A DNA stretch of 64,000 nt, from NCBI RefSeq assembly GCF_902497625.1, contig NZ_CABVGX010000031.1, positions 1-64,000 on the forward strand. The letters are read 5' to 3'. Of the stretch, positions 52,685 to 61,736 are shown in pieces (position 1 is the stretch's first letter; each line of letters begins with the position of its first letter). Position numbers and translations under genes: made by a program. The notes under the pieces are model-generated. The model searched no databases. It was not told the origin of the DNA and worked only from the letters and a program-made list of their open reading frames with translations. This DNA is from Pseudomonas fluorescens. GTDB taxonomy: Bacteria > Pseudomonadota > Gammaproteobacteria > Pseudomonadales > Pseudomonadaceae.

Positions 52685-54508
52685 ATGACCGATACTTTCG
52701 ATCCAAGCGCATTTCTGTCCACCGTCAGTGGTCGCCCCGGTGTCTATCGCATGTTCGACAGCGAGGCGCGCCTGCTCTACGTCGGCAAGGCGAAAAACCT
52801 CAAGAGTCGTCTGTCGAGCTACTTTCGCAAGTCTGGCCTTGCGCCCAAGACTGCTGCGCTGGTAGCGCGAATCGCCCAGGTCGAGACGACGATCACGGCG
52901 AACGAAACCGAAGCCTTGTTGCTTGAGCAGACGCTGATCAAGGAATGGCGGCCGCCCTACAACATCCTGATGCGTGACGATAAATCCTATCCGTACGTGT
53001 TCCTGTCGGACGGGCAGTTTCCGCGGCTGAGCATTCACCGTGGGGCGAAGAAGGCCAAGGGCAAATATTTCGGCCCGTACCCGAGCGCGGGTGCGATCCG
53101 CGAAAGCCTGAGCCTGCTGCAAAAAACCTTTTTCGTACGCCAGTGTGAAGACAGTTACTACCGCAACCGCACGCGCCCGTGTCTGCAATATCAGATCAAG
53201 CGCTGCAAGGCGCCGTGTGTCGGTCTGGTCGAGCCCGAGGTTTACGCTGAAGATGTGCGGCACTCGGTGATGTTTCTGGAAGGACGCAGCAATGCCCTGA
53301 CGGACGAGTTGTCGAAAGCGATGGAAGAGGCCGCGATCAATCTGGAATTCGAACGGGCTGCGGAACTGCGCGATCAGATATCGCTGCTGCGCCGGGTGCA
53401 GGACCAGCAAAGCATGGAGGGCGGATCTGGCGACGTTGATGTAATCGCGGCATTCGTCAACCCCGGTGGTGCCTGCGTTCACCTGATCAGCGTACGGGGC
53501 GGGCGGGTATTGGGGAGCAAGAACTTCTTCCCTCAGGTCGGTATTGAAGAAGATGTTTCCGAAGTCATGGCGGCATTTCTCGGGCACTATTTCATCAGCA
53601 GCCCCGAGCGCGACCTTCCGAGTGAACTGATCGTCAACGTGGTTCACGAAGATTTCCCCACCGTGATCGAGGCCATTGAAGAGCTGCGTGGTCGTGAGTT
53701 GACCATCAGCCATAGAGTCCGTGGGACGCGTGCACGCTGGCAGCAGTTGGCTGTCACCAATGCCGAGCAGGCGCTGGGTGCGCGGCTGGCCAACCGGCAA
53801 CATATGGGCGCCCGTTTTGAAGCGTTGGCCGAAGTGCTAAAGCTCGACGAGCCGCCGCAGCGGCTGGAATGCTACGACATCAGTCACTCCAGCGGTGAAG
53901 CCACGGTGGCATCCTGTGTCGTCTTCGGACCGGAAGGTCCGATCAAATCCGATTACCGCCGCTACAACATCGAAGGCGTGACGGCGGGCGACGATTACGC
54001 CGCCATGCACCAGGCACTGACTCGACGCTTCAGCAAGCTCAAGGACGGCGAGGGCAAGTTGCCGGACATTCTGTTGGTGGACGGCGGTAAGGGCCAGTTG
54101 TCGATGGCGCGCGACGTGCTTAATGAATTGGCCGTGCCCGACCTGATTTTGCTAGGTGTAGCCAAAGGCGCGACACGCAAGGCCGGCTTTGAAACCTTGT
54201 ATCTGAATGATGCCGCGCACGAGTTCACCTTGCGCGGCGACTCACCGGCCCTGCATTTGATCCAGCAGATCCGCGACGAAGCGCACCGTTTTGCAATTAC
54301 CGGGCACCGCGCCCGTCGTGGCAAAACCCGCCGTACCTCTACGCTTGAGGGAGTTGCAGGCGTCGGCCCGACGCGCCGCCGCGATTTGTTGAAACATTTT
54401 GGTGGATTGCAGGAGCTGTCTCGTGCCAGCATCGAAGAGATCGCCAAAGCACCCGGAATCAGTAAAAAGCTCGCAGAGTTGATTTATGCAAATCTGCACA
54501 GCGAGTAG
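52685..54508 (+). CDS. uvrC: Excinuclease ABC subunit C
   Basis: 607 aa. GIY-YIG nuclease domain at the N-terminus (GRPGVYRMFDSEARLLYVGKAKNLKSRLSSYF), cysteine-rich RPCLQYQIKRCKAPCVGL, a UVR domain (MEEAAINLEFERAAELRDQISLLRRVQ) near 205 that contacts UvrB, an RNase H-like nuclease domain with LECYDISHSSGEATVAS and LLVDGGKGQL, and C-terminal helix-hairpin-helix motifs (LEGVAGVGPTRRRDLLKHFGG). It makes both incisions in nucleotide excision repair. I start at ATG 52685; the gacA-uvrC pairing is conserved in the genus and in other gamma-proteobacteria. Confidence 0.98.
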   Translation: MTDTFDPSAFLSTVSGRPGVYRMFDSEARLLYVGKAKNLKSRLSSYFRKSGLAPKTAALVARIAQVETTITANETEALLLEQTLIKEWRPPYNILMRDDKSYPYVFLSDGQFPRLSIHRGAKKAKGKYFGPYPSAGAIRESLSLLQKTFFVRQCEDSYYRNRTRPCLQYQIKRCKAPCVGLVEPEVYAEDVRHSVMFLEGRSNALTDELSKAMEEAAINLEFERAAELRDQISLLRRVQDQQSMEGGSGDVDVIAAFVNPGGACVHLISVRGGRVLGSKNFFPQVGIEEDVSEVMAAFLGHYFISSPERDLPSELIVNVVHEDFPTVIEAIEELRGRELTISHRVRGTRARWQQLAVTNAEQALGARLANRQHMGARFEALAEVLKLDEPPQRLECYDISHSSGEATVASCVVFGPEGPIKSDYRRYNIEGVTAGDDYAAMHQALTRRFSKLKDGEGKLPDILLVDGGKGQLSMARDVLNELAVPDLILLGVAKGATRKAGFETLYLNDAAHEFTLRGDSPALHLIQQIRDEAHRFAITGHRARRGKTRRTSTLEGVAGVGPTRRRDLLKHFGGLQELSRASIEEIAKAPGISKKLAELIYANLHSE

Positions 54509-54540
54509 AATGCCTCCTCACCTCGTAGCCAGTTGTGCCG

Positions 54541-55101
54541 ATGAATATCCCTAATCTGATTACCGTACTACGCGTCCTGCTCATCCCGATCTTCATTTTA
54601 CTGTTCTACCTGCCGTATCAATGGAGTTACATGGCGTCCGCTTCGGTGTTCGCATTTGCCGCAGCAACGGACTGGCTGGACGGGTATCTCGCCCGCCGCC
54701 TGGAACAAAGCACGCCGTTCGGGGCTTTCCTCGATCCGGTTGCCGACAAGCTGATGGTTGCTGTCGCGCTGGTATTGCTGGTGCAGGAGCACGGTAATTT
54801 GTGGCTGACGCTGCCGGCGGCCGTGATCATCGGGCGCGAAATTGTCGTCTCGGCATTGCGTGAATGGATGGCCGAACTGGGCGCACGTGCGCACGTTGCG
54901 GTATCGAACCTCGGCAAATGGAAAACCGCTGCGCAGATGCTGGCGCTGGTGATCCTCCTGGCCAATCCATCGAGCTTCACGTTCTGGGTTCTGTTGGGCT
55001 ACGCCTTGCTACTGATCTCGGCAGGTTTGACCCTGTGGTCCATGGTTCAATACCTGCGCGCTGCCTGGCCGCATCTGAGGACCGAGGTTGAAAAGAAATA
55101 A
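54541..55101 (+). CDS. pgsA: CDP-diacylglycerol-glycerol-3-phosphate phosphatidyltransferase
   Basis: 186 aa inner-membrane enzyme of phosphatidylglycerol synthesis. MNIPNLITVLRVLLIPIFILLFY is the first helix; the CDP-alcohol phosphotransferase motif with its conserved Asp residues is DWLDGYLARRLEQSTPFGAFLDPVADKLM (residues 42-70). Three further hydrophobic segments follow. ATG at 54541 is preferred over a GTG two codons earlier. It completes the gacA-uvrC-pgsA set, 32 bases after uvrC. Confidence 0.97.
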   Translation: MNIPNLITVLRVLLIPIFILLFYLPYQWSYMASASVFAFAAATDWLDGYLARRLEQSTPFGAFLDPVADKLMVAVALVLLVQEHGNLWLTLPAAVIIGREIVVSALREWMAELGARAHVAVSNLGKWKTAAQMLALVILLANPSSFTFWVLLGYALLLISAGLTLWSMVQYLRAAWPHLRTEVEKK

Positions 55102-55121
55102 AACATTTTTGAATCAAAGGG

Positions 55122-55149
55122 TTGACGGGGCATCCGGTTTCTATAGAAT
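55122..55149 (+). promoter_or_regulatory. Sigma-70 promoter of tRNA-Gly
   Basis: TTGACG (55122-55127), 16 bases, TAGAAT (55144-55149). The tRNA begins 16 bases after the -10, and GC-rich bases (GCGCC) follow it as in stable RNA promoters. Confidence 0.85.
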
Positions 55150-55164
55150 GCGCCTCACCAAGAC

Positions 55165-55240
<76 letters not shown>

Positions 55241-55283
55241 AATATTACTTCACGGTGTTCTACAGGACGCCATGGAGAAAAAA

Positions 55284-55309
55284 GAAAAGACCTTCGGGTC
55301 TTTTTTTTT
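55284..55309 (+). terminator. Terminator after tRNA-Gly
   Basis: AAAAGACC-TTCG-GGTCTTTT with a stable UUCG loop and nine T residues, 44 bases after the tRNA. Confidence 0.93.
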
Positions 55310-55441
55310 GCCCGAGATTTTCTCACTGAAATCCTTTGCTGCTGCTGACCACCTGGAATCTGCAAGTATCGGCCAGGATGTGGACAGTGGCCGACCGGGC
55401 CGCAGACCCGGCCCGCTTCCTCTAATGTTATGGAGAACATA

Positions 55442-55801
55442 ATGACCGATACCCAGCCACACCTGTCCAAGGCCATCCCGATTCTGGCGTCGACCGATAT
55501 CGCACGCACACTCGATTTCTACAGAGGCTTGGGGTTCAAAGCTCAGCATATTGAAGATTTTTCTTATGGAATGGCAGCCTGGGGGGACGTCGAGCTGCAT
55601 TTCTGGAGCTGCGCCGACAAGCACATTGCCGAGAACACGTCCTGCTACATTCGTGTTGACGATATCGAGTCCTTATACGCGGTACTGAAGATTGCGTTGC
55701 CTGAACTTCAGGAAGTGACTCGCACGGCGTGGGGAACCGCCGAACTTTACGTGATTGATCCGGACGGCAACCTGCTGAAATTCGGCCAGTCGCTCGATTG
55801 A
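55442..55801 (+). CDS. VOC-family protein, bleomycin-resistance-like
   Basis: 119 aa, one vicinal-oxygen-chelate domain. The pattern KAIPILASTDIARTLDFYRGLGF, AAWGDVELHFWSC and WGTAELYVIDPDGNLLKFGQ is that of bleomycin-binding proteins and relatives, which act as dimers. Whether it binds a drug or has another ligand is not known. GGAGA lies 6 bases before the ATG at 55442. It has its own terminator. Confidence 0.85.
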   Translation: MTDTQPHLSKAIPILASTDIARTLDFYRGLGFKAQHIEDFSYGMAAWGDVELHFWSCADKHIAENTSCYIRVDDIESLYAVLKIALPELQEVTRTAWGTAELYVIDPDGNLLKFGQSLD

Positions 55802-55830
55802 TGCCATTGTGATGCGGTGCTGCGGCAACA

Positions 55831-55858
55831 AAAAGCCACTCAATGAGTGGCTTTTTTA
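55831..55858. terminator. Terminator between the VOC gene and the M20 peptidase gene
   Basis: AAAAGCCACT, five bases, AGTGGCTTTT followed by TT on the plus strand, and with an A-run on the other side (CAACAAAAAG), so it can serve both converging genes. Confidence 0.88.
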
Positions 55859-55904
55859 TTTCGTGCGATTTACCTCCGAAACCGCCCATCAGTGCAAGAA
55901 CGAA

Positions 55905-57644
55905 TCAGAGCTTCGGCAACTGCCCGATACGTCCCATCATTTCTGTCACGATCTGCAAGTCCAGCAGAAACTGGTCAACCGTCTTGAACTCGTTATCCGT
56001 ATGGCCGGTGTATTTGGCCTCCGGCCGCGCGAGGCCGAACTGCACGCCATTCGGCAGTTCATGCACCGACGTCGCGCCAGCTGAGGTGCCGAACTTGTGT
56101 TCCATGCCCAGGTTCTCGCTGGCAACCGCCAGCAACGCTTTGACCCATTCACCTTCCGGGTTGCGGTACATCGGTTCTGCGACCGAGTAATCGAACGCCA
56201 CAGCGACCTTGGACCTTTTGCTCCAAGCGTCCAGTTTTTCGGCAATTTCAGCCTTGAGCACTTCCGGGGATTTGCCCTTCGGCACGCGCAGGTTCACCGC
56301 CAGCTTGAAGGTTTTTTCGTCCATACCAACAAAAGTCAGCGACGTGGTCAGCGGTCCCATGAACGTATCGGAGAAACCGACGCCCAATTTTCCACCCAGG
56401 TAATCCAGACCCCAGTTGTCGGCGGCGTAGCGGGCAGCGTCTGTGATGTAGTTGTGTTTGAGCGCGACCTTGCCGTCGAGGCTGTTGATGAAGTCGAGCA
56501 TTCTGGCCACCGGGTTGACACCGGATTCCGGCTCGGAGGAGTGCGCTGAAACACCGGTGACGGTCAGCTTGACGTCTTTGTCGACCACCTTGGCGGTCAC
56601 GCTGAAATTGCCACCGTTGTGCTTGGCGTAGTCCGCGCCGGCCTTCCCGAGAGTGGCGGCCAGTTCGACGGGTTTGTCGGTGACCAGGGTGGCGACGGAA
56701 GCGGATGGGATCTGGTTGGTGGCCAGGCCGCCGGTCATCGAGGTGATCTCCGCCCCTGTGCCCTCGGCAGGGCGTCGGGCAAAATTCGCCATGACCGTGC
56801 CGTAGCCTTTTTCAGCGATTACCACCGGGTAACCCCCATCCAGCGCCAGGTTGTACTTCGGCGTTGGGTTGTGTTCGAAGTAATAAGGAATGGCGTCACC
56901 GGTAGTTTCTTCCGTGGTGTCGACCAGCAGCTTGAAATTACGCGCCAAGTGCAGCTTTTCTTCCTTGATGACCTTCATGGCATACAACGAGACGACGATG
57001 CCGTTCTTGTCATCCTCGGTGCCGCGACCGTACATGCGGTCGCCGATCAGGGTCACCTTGAAGGGGTCGAGCCGCGTGCCGTCCTCCAGTACCCAGTTCT
57101 CTGGAGTCACCGGAACCACGTCGGCATGCGCGTGGATGCCGACGACTTCAGGGCCGCTGCCGTCCAGGGAAATTTCGTAGACACGGTTGTCGATGTTGCG
57201 GAATTTCAGGTTGAAGGCGTCTGCGAGGTTCTTGATCTTATCGGCGATCTTGATGAATTCAGGGTTGTCATGCTGCGCCACGCCTTCGACCTGGAAGGTC
57301 GGGATGGCCACCAGTTCGCGCAACGTTTCGGTCGCAGCGCTGCCGTACTTGATCCGAGCGTAGAGCCCGAGCAGGCGGTGGATTGCGTTCTGCTGTTCGG
57401 CAGTGAGTGACTTGTCGCCGAGGAAAGCGCCAATTGCCGGGGCGATGTCATTCGTTTTGGCCAGATCGGTTTTCGCCAGGCTGGCGAGGAACTGGCGGAA
57501 ATCGGTAACCGAGGCGTCATTGAGCGTCTTGAGAATGACCGCGTTTTGTTGCGGCGTGAGATTGGCCTGAGCCGATGTCGTGAAGGCCGACAGGCTCGCC
57601 ACAATCAGGGTGGTAGCGGCCAGGTGCTTGAGCGAAAAGTGCAT
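55905..57644 (-). CDS. M20-family dipeptidase, exported
   Basis: 579 aa with a signal peptide (cleavage near TSAQANL, residue 26). The M20 metallopeptidase core is visible: GIHAHADVVPV (metal His and catalytic Asp) near residue 160, GRGTEDDKNGIVVSLYAMK with the bridging Asp, DTTEETTG (catalytic Glu pair), the dimerisation or lid domain in the middle (VTGVSAHSSEPESG), and HTDNEFKT near the end with the last metal His. It resembles the PepV/Sapep dipeptidases but is longer and exported. An amidohydrolase role on dipeptides in the periplasm is likely. ATG at 57644 is chosen because it starts the signal peptide; the longer frame upstream has no support. Confidence 0.88.
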   Translation of the reverse strand: MHFSLKHLAATTLIVASLSAFTTSAQANLTPQQNAVILKTLNDASVTDFRQFLASLAKTDLAKTNDIAPAIGAFLGDKSLTAEQQNAIHRLLGLYARIKYGSAATETLRELVAIPTFQVEGVAQHDNPEFIKIADKIKNLADAFNLKFRNIDNRVYEISLDGSGPEVVGIHAHADVVPVTPENWVLEDGTRLDPFKVTLIGDRMYGRGTEDDKNGIVVSLYAMKVIKEEKLHLARNFKLLVDTTEETTGDAIPYYFEHNPTPKYNLALDGGYPVVIAEKGYGTVMANFARRPAEGTGAEITSMTGGLATNQIPSASVATLVTDKPVELAATLGKAGADYAKHNGGNFSVTAKVVDKDVKLTVTGVSAHSSEPESGVNPVARMLDFINSLDGKVALKHNYITDAARYAADNWGLDYLGGKLGVGFSDTFMGPLTTSLTFVGMDEKTFKLAVNLRVPKGKSPEVLKAEIAEKLDAWSKRSKVAVAFDYSVAEPMYRNPEGEWVKALLAVASENLGMEHKFGTSAGATSVHELPNGVQFGLARPEAKYTGHTDNEFKTVDQFLLDLQIVTEMMGRIGQLPKL

Positions 57645-57836
57645 TGCTGGGCATTCCTTTGCAGGTGGTGATGAATAAACGAAACAAAACGTTTCAGAGT
57701 GCCTCTGCAAAGTAACACCACAACGCCGCGCCAGGGCAGTCCCGATATAGACCGCTGTCGCACCCTCATGCAAAAAATGGCGCAGATATGCAAAAGCCCG
57801 GCAGCGTGCACTTTTATAAAGCCCCAAACCTGAATC

Positions 57837-57853
57837 TGCACTAAGCCAATGCA
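57837..57853 (+). promoter_or_regulatory. Candidate NtrC-binding site upstream of nirB
   Basis: TGCACT-AAGCC-AATGCA keeps the outer TGCA of each half of the NtrC consensus TGCACC-N5-GGTGCA and its 17-base length. It is centred about 75 bases before the sigma-54 -24 element, a normal enhancer distance. Confidence 0.6.
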
Positions 57854-57919
57854 CATTGCGCAAGTTCCGAACAAACCCTCGAGTCCGAGAGAAGGCTCTA
57901 AACCGGTACTTCGGCCATC

Positions 57920-57934
57920 TGGCACAAACAGTGC
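57920..57934 (+). promoter_or_regulatory. Sigma-54 promoter of nirBD
   Basis: TGGCAC, five bases, GTGC: the invariant GG and GC are at proper spacing, one mismatch to TGGCAC-N5-TTGC. Transcription would begin near 57946, giving a leader of about 190 bases. Confidence 0.7.
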
Positions 57935-58021
57935 AACACCGAAATCAGGCCCACCCTTACGCAGTCGAGTGGGCAGCCCCTCGGTCAACGATGATCGATT
58001 CGCGGGCAACATCGGTGGACC

Positions 58022-58073
58022 AGGCATAGCCGTCTGTAGTTGACACCGCAAAAGAACAGGCAAAGACGCCTGG
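58022..58073 (+). promoter_or_regulatory. Two-hairpin ANTAR (NasT-type) antitermination element
   Basis: First hairpin: CAGGC, loop ATAGCC, GTCTG (58022-58037). Second: CAGGC, loop AAAGAC, GCCTG (58058-58073). Both have five-base-pair stems and six-base loops with A at position 1 and G at position 4, the recognition rule for ANTAR-domain proteins. The GCCTG of the second hairpin is also the 5' side of the terminator stem, so the two folds exclude each other. NasT would hold the second hairpin and let RNA polymerase pass into nirBD. Confidence 0.8.
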
Positions 58074-58102
58074 AACCGAAAGGTTTCAGGCGTTTTTTTT
58101 TG
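58067..58102 (+). terminator. Leader terminator of nirBD
   Basis: A 12-base-pair stem (ACGCCTGGAACC with GGTTTCAGGCGT, one G-T pair) with a GAAA loop, followed by nine T residues, 30 bases before the nirB ATG and in the same direction. It must be bypassed for nirB expression. Confidence 0.93.
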
Positions 58103-58133
58103 CTTTTTGAACCGCTTTAGCCGGGTGCTTCTT

Positions 58134-60695
58134 ATGAATTCCAATGTTGCCGCGATGAATGAATTGCAAACTCTGGTGGTGATCGGCAATGGCATGGTCG
58201 GCCATCATTGTGTCGAACAGTTGATCGAGCGCGGCGCGCTTGAGCAGTATCGGCTACACGTGTTCAGCGAGGAGCCGATGCGCGCCTATGATCGCGTGCA
58301 CCTGTCCGAATACTTTACCGGCCGCGATGCCGAGTCGCTGGCCCTCGGGGATGCCGCGCTGTATCAGACGCCGGGCGTCACGCTGCATCTGGGCGTACCG
58401 GTGCTGGAAATCGACCGCGCCCGGCGTCAAGTGATCACTGCGCAAGGGTGCGTCGCTTACGACAAACTGGTGCTGGCCACAGGCTCCTATCCGTTCGTTC
58501 CACCGGTCGAGGGCGCCCAGGGCGATTCACGGCTGGTTTACCGAACCCTTGAAGACCTCGACGCGATTCGCGCCGCCGCTGCCAACGCCAGACGCGGTGT
58601 GGTGGTGGGCGGTGGATTGCTCGGTCTCGAAGCCGCCAATGCGCTGAAAAGTCTTGGCCTGGAAGCGCACGTTGTCGAATTCGCGCCGCGCCTGATGCCG
58701 GTGCAGCTGGATGAAATGGGCGGGATGGCACTCAAGTCGCAGATCGAACGCCTCGGCGTCGGCGTGCACTTATCCCGCGCAACCCAGTCGATCACTGCGG
58801 GTGAGCAGTATCGCTATCGGATGAATTTCGCCAATGACGAATTTCTCGAGACTGACCTGATCGTGTTCTCCGCCGGCATTCGTGCGCAAGACGCGCTGGC
58901 CCGGCAGTCGGCGCTGGACATCGGCCCGCGCGGCGGCGTGGTGGTGAACAGCCAGTGCCTGAGCAGCGATCCGCACATTTATGCCATCGGCGAGTGCGCC
59001 TCGTGGAACGGCAGCCTGTTTGGCCTGGTTGCGCCGGGCTACCAGATGGCCCGCGGCGTGGCTGCAATCCTCTGCAATCACGTCGCAGAGCCGTTCATGG
59101 GCGCGGACATGTCGACCAAACTGAAACTGCTCGGCGTCGATGTCGGCTCCATCGGCGACGCTCACGGCAGCACGCCGGGCGCACGCAGCTATCAATTCAT
59201 CGACGAAGCCAGCGCAAGCTATCGCCGCCTGGTGGTGGATGCAACCGGCAAACACGTGCTCGGCGCAGTTCTGGTGGGTGACAACAGTTATTACGACACG
59301 CTACTGCAATACATGCAGAACGCGATCGCCTTGCCAGCGGAGCCCGCGAGTCTGATTCTGCCTTCGTCCACCGGTGCACCAACCCTGGGCCCGGCGGCGC
59401 TGCCGGAATCGGCCACAGTCTGCTCGTGCCACAATGTCACCAAGGGGTCGATCTGCTCGGCTATTGATGGCGGCTGCACTGACCTCGGCTTACTCAAGGC
59501 ACAAACCAAGGCTTGCACCGGTTGCGGTGGTTGCGCCGGTCTGCTCAAACAAGTCTTCGAACATGAACTGATTGCCCGGGGCGTCAGCGTCGACAAGAGC
59601 CTGTGCGAACATTTCGCCTACACCCGTCAGGAGTTGTATGCCCTGGTGCGCGTTGAGGGGATCATCACTTTTGAAGAGTTGCTCGCCAAACATGGCCGCG
59701 GCCACACCGGTTGCGATGTGTGCAAACCTGCCGTTGGTTCGATTCTCGCTTCGTGCTGGAACCAGCCGATCATGGATGCGTCACTGGTGCCGCTGCAGGA
59801 CACCAATGACACCTTCATGGCCAACATGCAGAAAAATGGCACCTACTCAGTGGTGCCGCGTATTCCCGGCGGCGAGATCACCGCGGACAAGCTGATCGCT
59901 ATCGGCGTGGTTGCAAAGAAATACGACCTCTATACCAAGATCACCGGCGGCCAGCGCATCGACCTGTTCGGCGCGCAATTGCACGAGTTGCCGGAGATTT
60001 GGGCCGAGCTGATCGAGGCCGGTTTCGAGACCGGGCACGCCTACGGCAAATCGACCCGCACGGTGAAGTCTTGCGTGGGCAGTACCTGGTGTCGCTATGG
60101 TGTGCAGGACAGTGTGCAAATGGCGCTGACCATCGAGGACCGCTACAAAGGTCTGCGCTCGCCGCACAAGCTCAAATTCGCGGTGTCCGGTTGCACCCGT
60201 GAGTGCGCTGAAGCGCAGAGCAAAGATGTCGGCGTGATCGCCACCGAGAAAGGCTGGAACCTGTATATCGCCGGCAACGGCGGCATGCGCCCGCGCCACG
60301 CCGAGCTGTTCGCCACTGACCTGGATGACGCCACGCTGATCCGCTACATCGACCGTTTCCTGATGTTCTACATTCGCACCGCCGACAAATTGCAGCGCAC
60401 TTCTGTCTGGCGTGAAAATCTCGAAGGCGGTCTCAACTACCTCAGGAACGTGATCATCGACGACAGCCTGGGTCTTGGAGCCGAGCTCGAAGCGCAGATG
60501 CAGCTAGTGGTCGATCGCTACGAATGCGAGTGGGCCAACGCTTTGAAGGACCCGGAAAAACTCAAGCGCTTCCGCACCTTCGTCAACGATAAACGCCCCG
60601 ATCCGGACATCCATTTTGTTCAGGAACGCGGGCAGCGGCGCCCGATCATGGCCGCTGAACTCAACCTGATACCCGTCACCGAGGAGATTGCCTGA
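58134..60695 (+). CDS. nirB: Assimilatory nitrite reductase (NADH), large subunit
   Basis: 853 aa. Reduces nitrite to ammonium in the cytoplasm. Seen: an FAD-binding opening LVVIGNGMVGHHCVEQLIERG, an NAD-binding RGVVVGGGLLGLEAANAL near 155, a Cys-rich [2Fe-2S] BFD-like domain (CSCHNVTKGSICSAI ... CTGCGGCAGLLKQV) near 425-465, and the sirohaem/[4Fe-4S] reductase part with TVKSCVGSTWCRYG and FAVSGCTRECAEAQSKDVGVI, which give the four cluster cysteines. The start is uncertain: ATG at 58134 or 58155, neither with a strong ribosome site. nirD overlaps by the last base. No nasA, nasS or nasT is in the window. Confidence 0.96.
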   Translation: MNSNVAAMNELQTLVVIGNGMVGHHCVEQLIERGALEQYRLHVFSEEPMRAYDRVHLSEYFTGRDAESLALGDAALYQTPGVTLHLGVPVLEIDRARRQVITAQGCVAYDKLVLATGSYPFVPPVEGAQGDSRLVYRTLEDLDAIRAAAANARRGVVVGGGLLGLEAANALKSLGLEAHVVEFAPRLMPVQLDEMGGMALKSQIERLGVGVHLSRATQSITAGEQYRYRMNFANDEFLETDLIVFSAGIRAQDALARQSALDIGPRGGVVVNSQCLSSDPHIYAIGECASWNGSLFGLVAPGYQMARGVAAILCNHVAEPFMGADMSTKLKLLGVDVGSIGDAHGSTPGARSYQFIDEASASYRRLVVDATGKHVLGAVLVGDNSYYDTLLQYMQNAIALPAEPASLILPSSTGAPTLGPAALPESATVCSCHNVTKGSICSAIDGGCTDLGLLKAQTKACTGCGGCAGLLKQVFEHELIARGVSVDKSLCEHFAYTRQELYALVRVEGIITFEELLAKHGRGHTGCDVCKPAVGSILASCWNQPIMDASLVPLQDTNDTFMANMQKNGTYSVVPRIPGGEITADKLIAIGVVAKKYDLYTKITGGQRIDLFGAQLHELPEIWAELIEAGFETGHAYGKSTRTVKSCVGSTWCRYGVQDSVQMALTIEDRYKGLRSPHKLKFAVSGCTRECAEAQSKDVGVIATEKGWNLYIAGNGGMRPRHAELFATDLDDATLIRYIDRFLMFYIRTADKLQRTSVWRENLEGGLNYLRNVIIDDSLGLGAELEAQMQLVVDRYECEWANALKDPEKLKRFRTFVNDKRPDPDIHFVQERGQRRPIMAAELNLIPVTEEIA

Positions 60696-61072
60696 TGAGC
60701 CCGATCAATATGCAACGCATCGCGACCCTGACCAGTGCCGAGGTGTGGACGCCGGTGTGCGGGCAGCAGGATCTGGTCGATAATTCCGGTGTGGTTGTCT
60801 GGCTGGCCGGCGTGCAAGTGGCACTGTTTTATTTACCGGCGGCTGAGGGTAAAACCCTCTACGCCATCGACAATCATGACCCGCAATCCGGGGCCAATGT
60901 GATCGGCCGTGGGCTGATCGGTAATATCAAGGGTGAGATGGTCGTTGCCTCACCGATCTACAAGCAGCATTTCCGTCTGGAAGACGGCAGTTGCCTGGAA
61001 TATCCGCAACAGCGACTGCGCGTGTGGCCGGTGCGCTTCAATGAGGGCGTGGTCGAAGTTGCGCAGGCTTGA
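60695..61072 (+). CDS. nirD: Assimilatory nitrite reductase (NADH), small subunit
   Basis: 125 aa, Rieske-like fold of the NirD family: VWTPVCGQQDLVDNSGVVVWLAGVQVALFYL, LYAIDNHDPQSGANVIGRGLIG, and VVASPIYKQHFRLEDGSCLEYPQQRLRVWPVRF. As usual in this family the Cys/His pairs that would hold a [2Fe-2S] cluster are absent. It assists NirB. ATG overlaps the nirB stop (TGATG). It ends 4 bases before the stop of the convergent response regulator, with no terminator between. Confidence 0.95.
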   Translation: MSPINMQRIATLTSAEVWTPVCGQQDLVDNSGVVVWLAGVQVALFYLPAAEGKTLYAIDNHDPQSGANVIGRGLIGNIKGEMVVASPIYKQHFRLEDGSCLEYPQQRLRVWPVRFNEGVVEVAQA

Positions 61073-61076
61073 TGGC

Positions 61077-61718
61077 TTACCGTGAAACAAGCCCGTGGTC
61101 CATCGCGTACTTGACCAGCGCCGCAGGCTTATCGATGTTGAGTTTGCGGCGGATACTCAGCCGGTGGGTTTCCACGGTGCGCACGCTGATGTCCAGCTCA
61201 CGGGCCATTTCCTTGTTGTTGAAGCCTTGGACCATTTTCGACAGCACCTGACTCTCGCGCGGTGTCAGCTCGTTGTCGGTGGTTTTATCGGCAATCAAAC
61301 GCTGGGCGATCTCGGCACTGTAGAAGGTGCCACCGCTGGCGATCGCTTCGATGGCGGCGATGATTTCCCGTGACGGCGCGTTCTTCAGCACGTAACCGCT
61401 GGCGCCGGAGCGCACCGATTCACTGACGTATTCGTAGTTGTCGTACATGCTCAACACCAGCACTTTCAGCGCCGGGTACTGACCGCGCAGGACGCGGGTC
61501 AGCTCAAGTCCGTTGATGTCCCGCAGGCTGATGTCGACCAGCAGCAGATCCGGCTGGCAGCGGCCGACCATCTCGATGGCCTGCGCACCATCTTCGGCTT
61601 CACCCACGACTTCAAGTTGGGCCATGACGGACAGCAGTGCTCTGATGCCGTCACGCACCAGCGAGTGATCGTCGACCAGGGCAACGCGGATCGGGGAGGG
61701 CAGGTTCATCGCAGGCAT
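61077..61718 (-). CDS. NarL/FixJ-type response regulator
   Basis: 213 aa. Receiver (VALVDDHSLVRDGIRALL; phospho-acceptor Asp in LLLVDISLRDINGLEL near 60; LVLSMYDNYEYVSESVRSGASGYVLKNA) and a LuxR-type helix-turn-helix (LTPRESQVLSKMVQGFNNKEMARELDISVRTVETHRLSIRRKLNI). ATG at 61718, or the one three codons later, could be the start. It follows the kinase gene by 18 bases and is surely its partner. Targets unknown; the closeness to nirBD need not mean a link, as the genes converge. Confidence 0.93.
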   Translation of the reverse strand: MPAMNLPSPIRVALVDDHSLVRDGIRALLSVMAQLEVVGEAEDGAQAIEMVGRCQPDLLLVDISLRDINGLELTRVLRGQYPALKVLVLSMYDNYEYVSESVRSGASGYVLKNAPSREIIAAIEAIASGGTFYSAEIAQRLIADKTTDNELTPRESQVLSKMVQGFNNKEMARELDISVRTVETHRLSIRRKLNIDKPAALVKYAMDHGLVSR

Positions 61719-61736
61719 TCACTCTTGTAGGACGGA

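Larger units (their letters stand above)
57645..58133. other. Control region between the M20 peptidase and nirB
   Basis: 489 bases between divergent genes. The right part holds an NtrC-like site, a sigma-54 promoter, two ANTAR-type hairpins and a terminator (separate entries). The peptidase promoter should lie in the left part but could not be placed. Confidence 0.8.
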
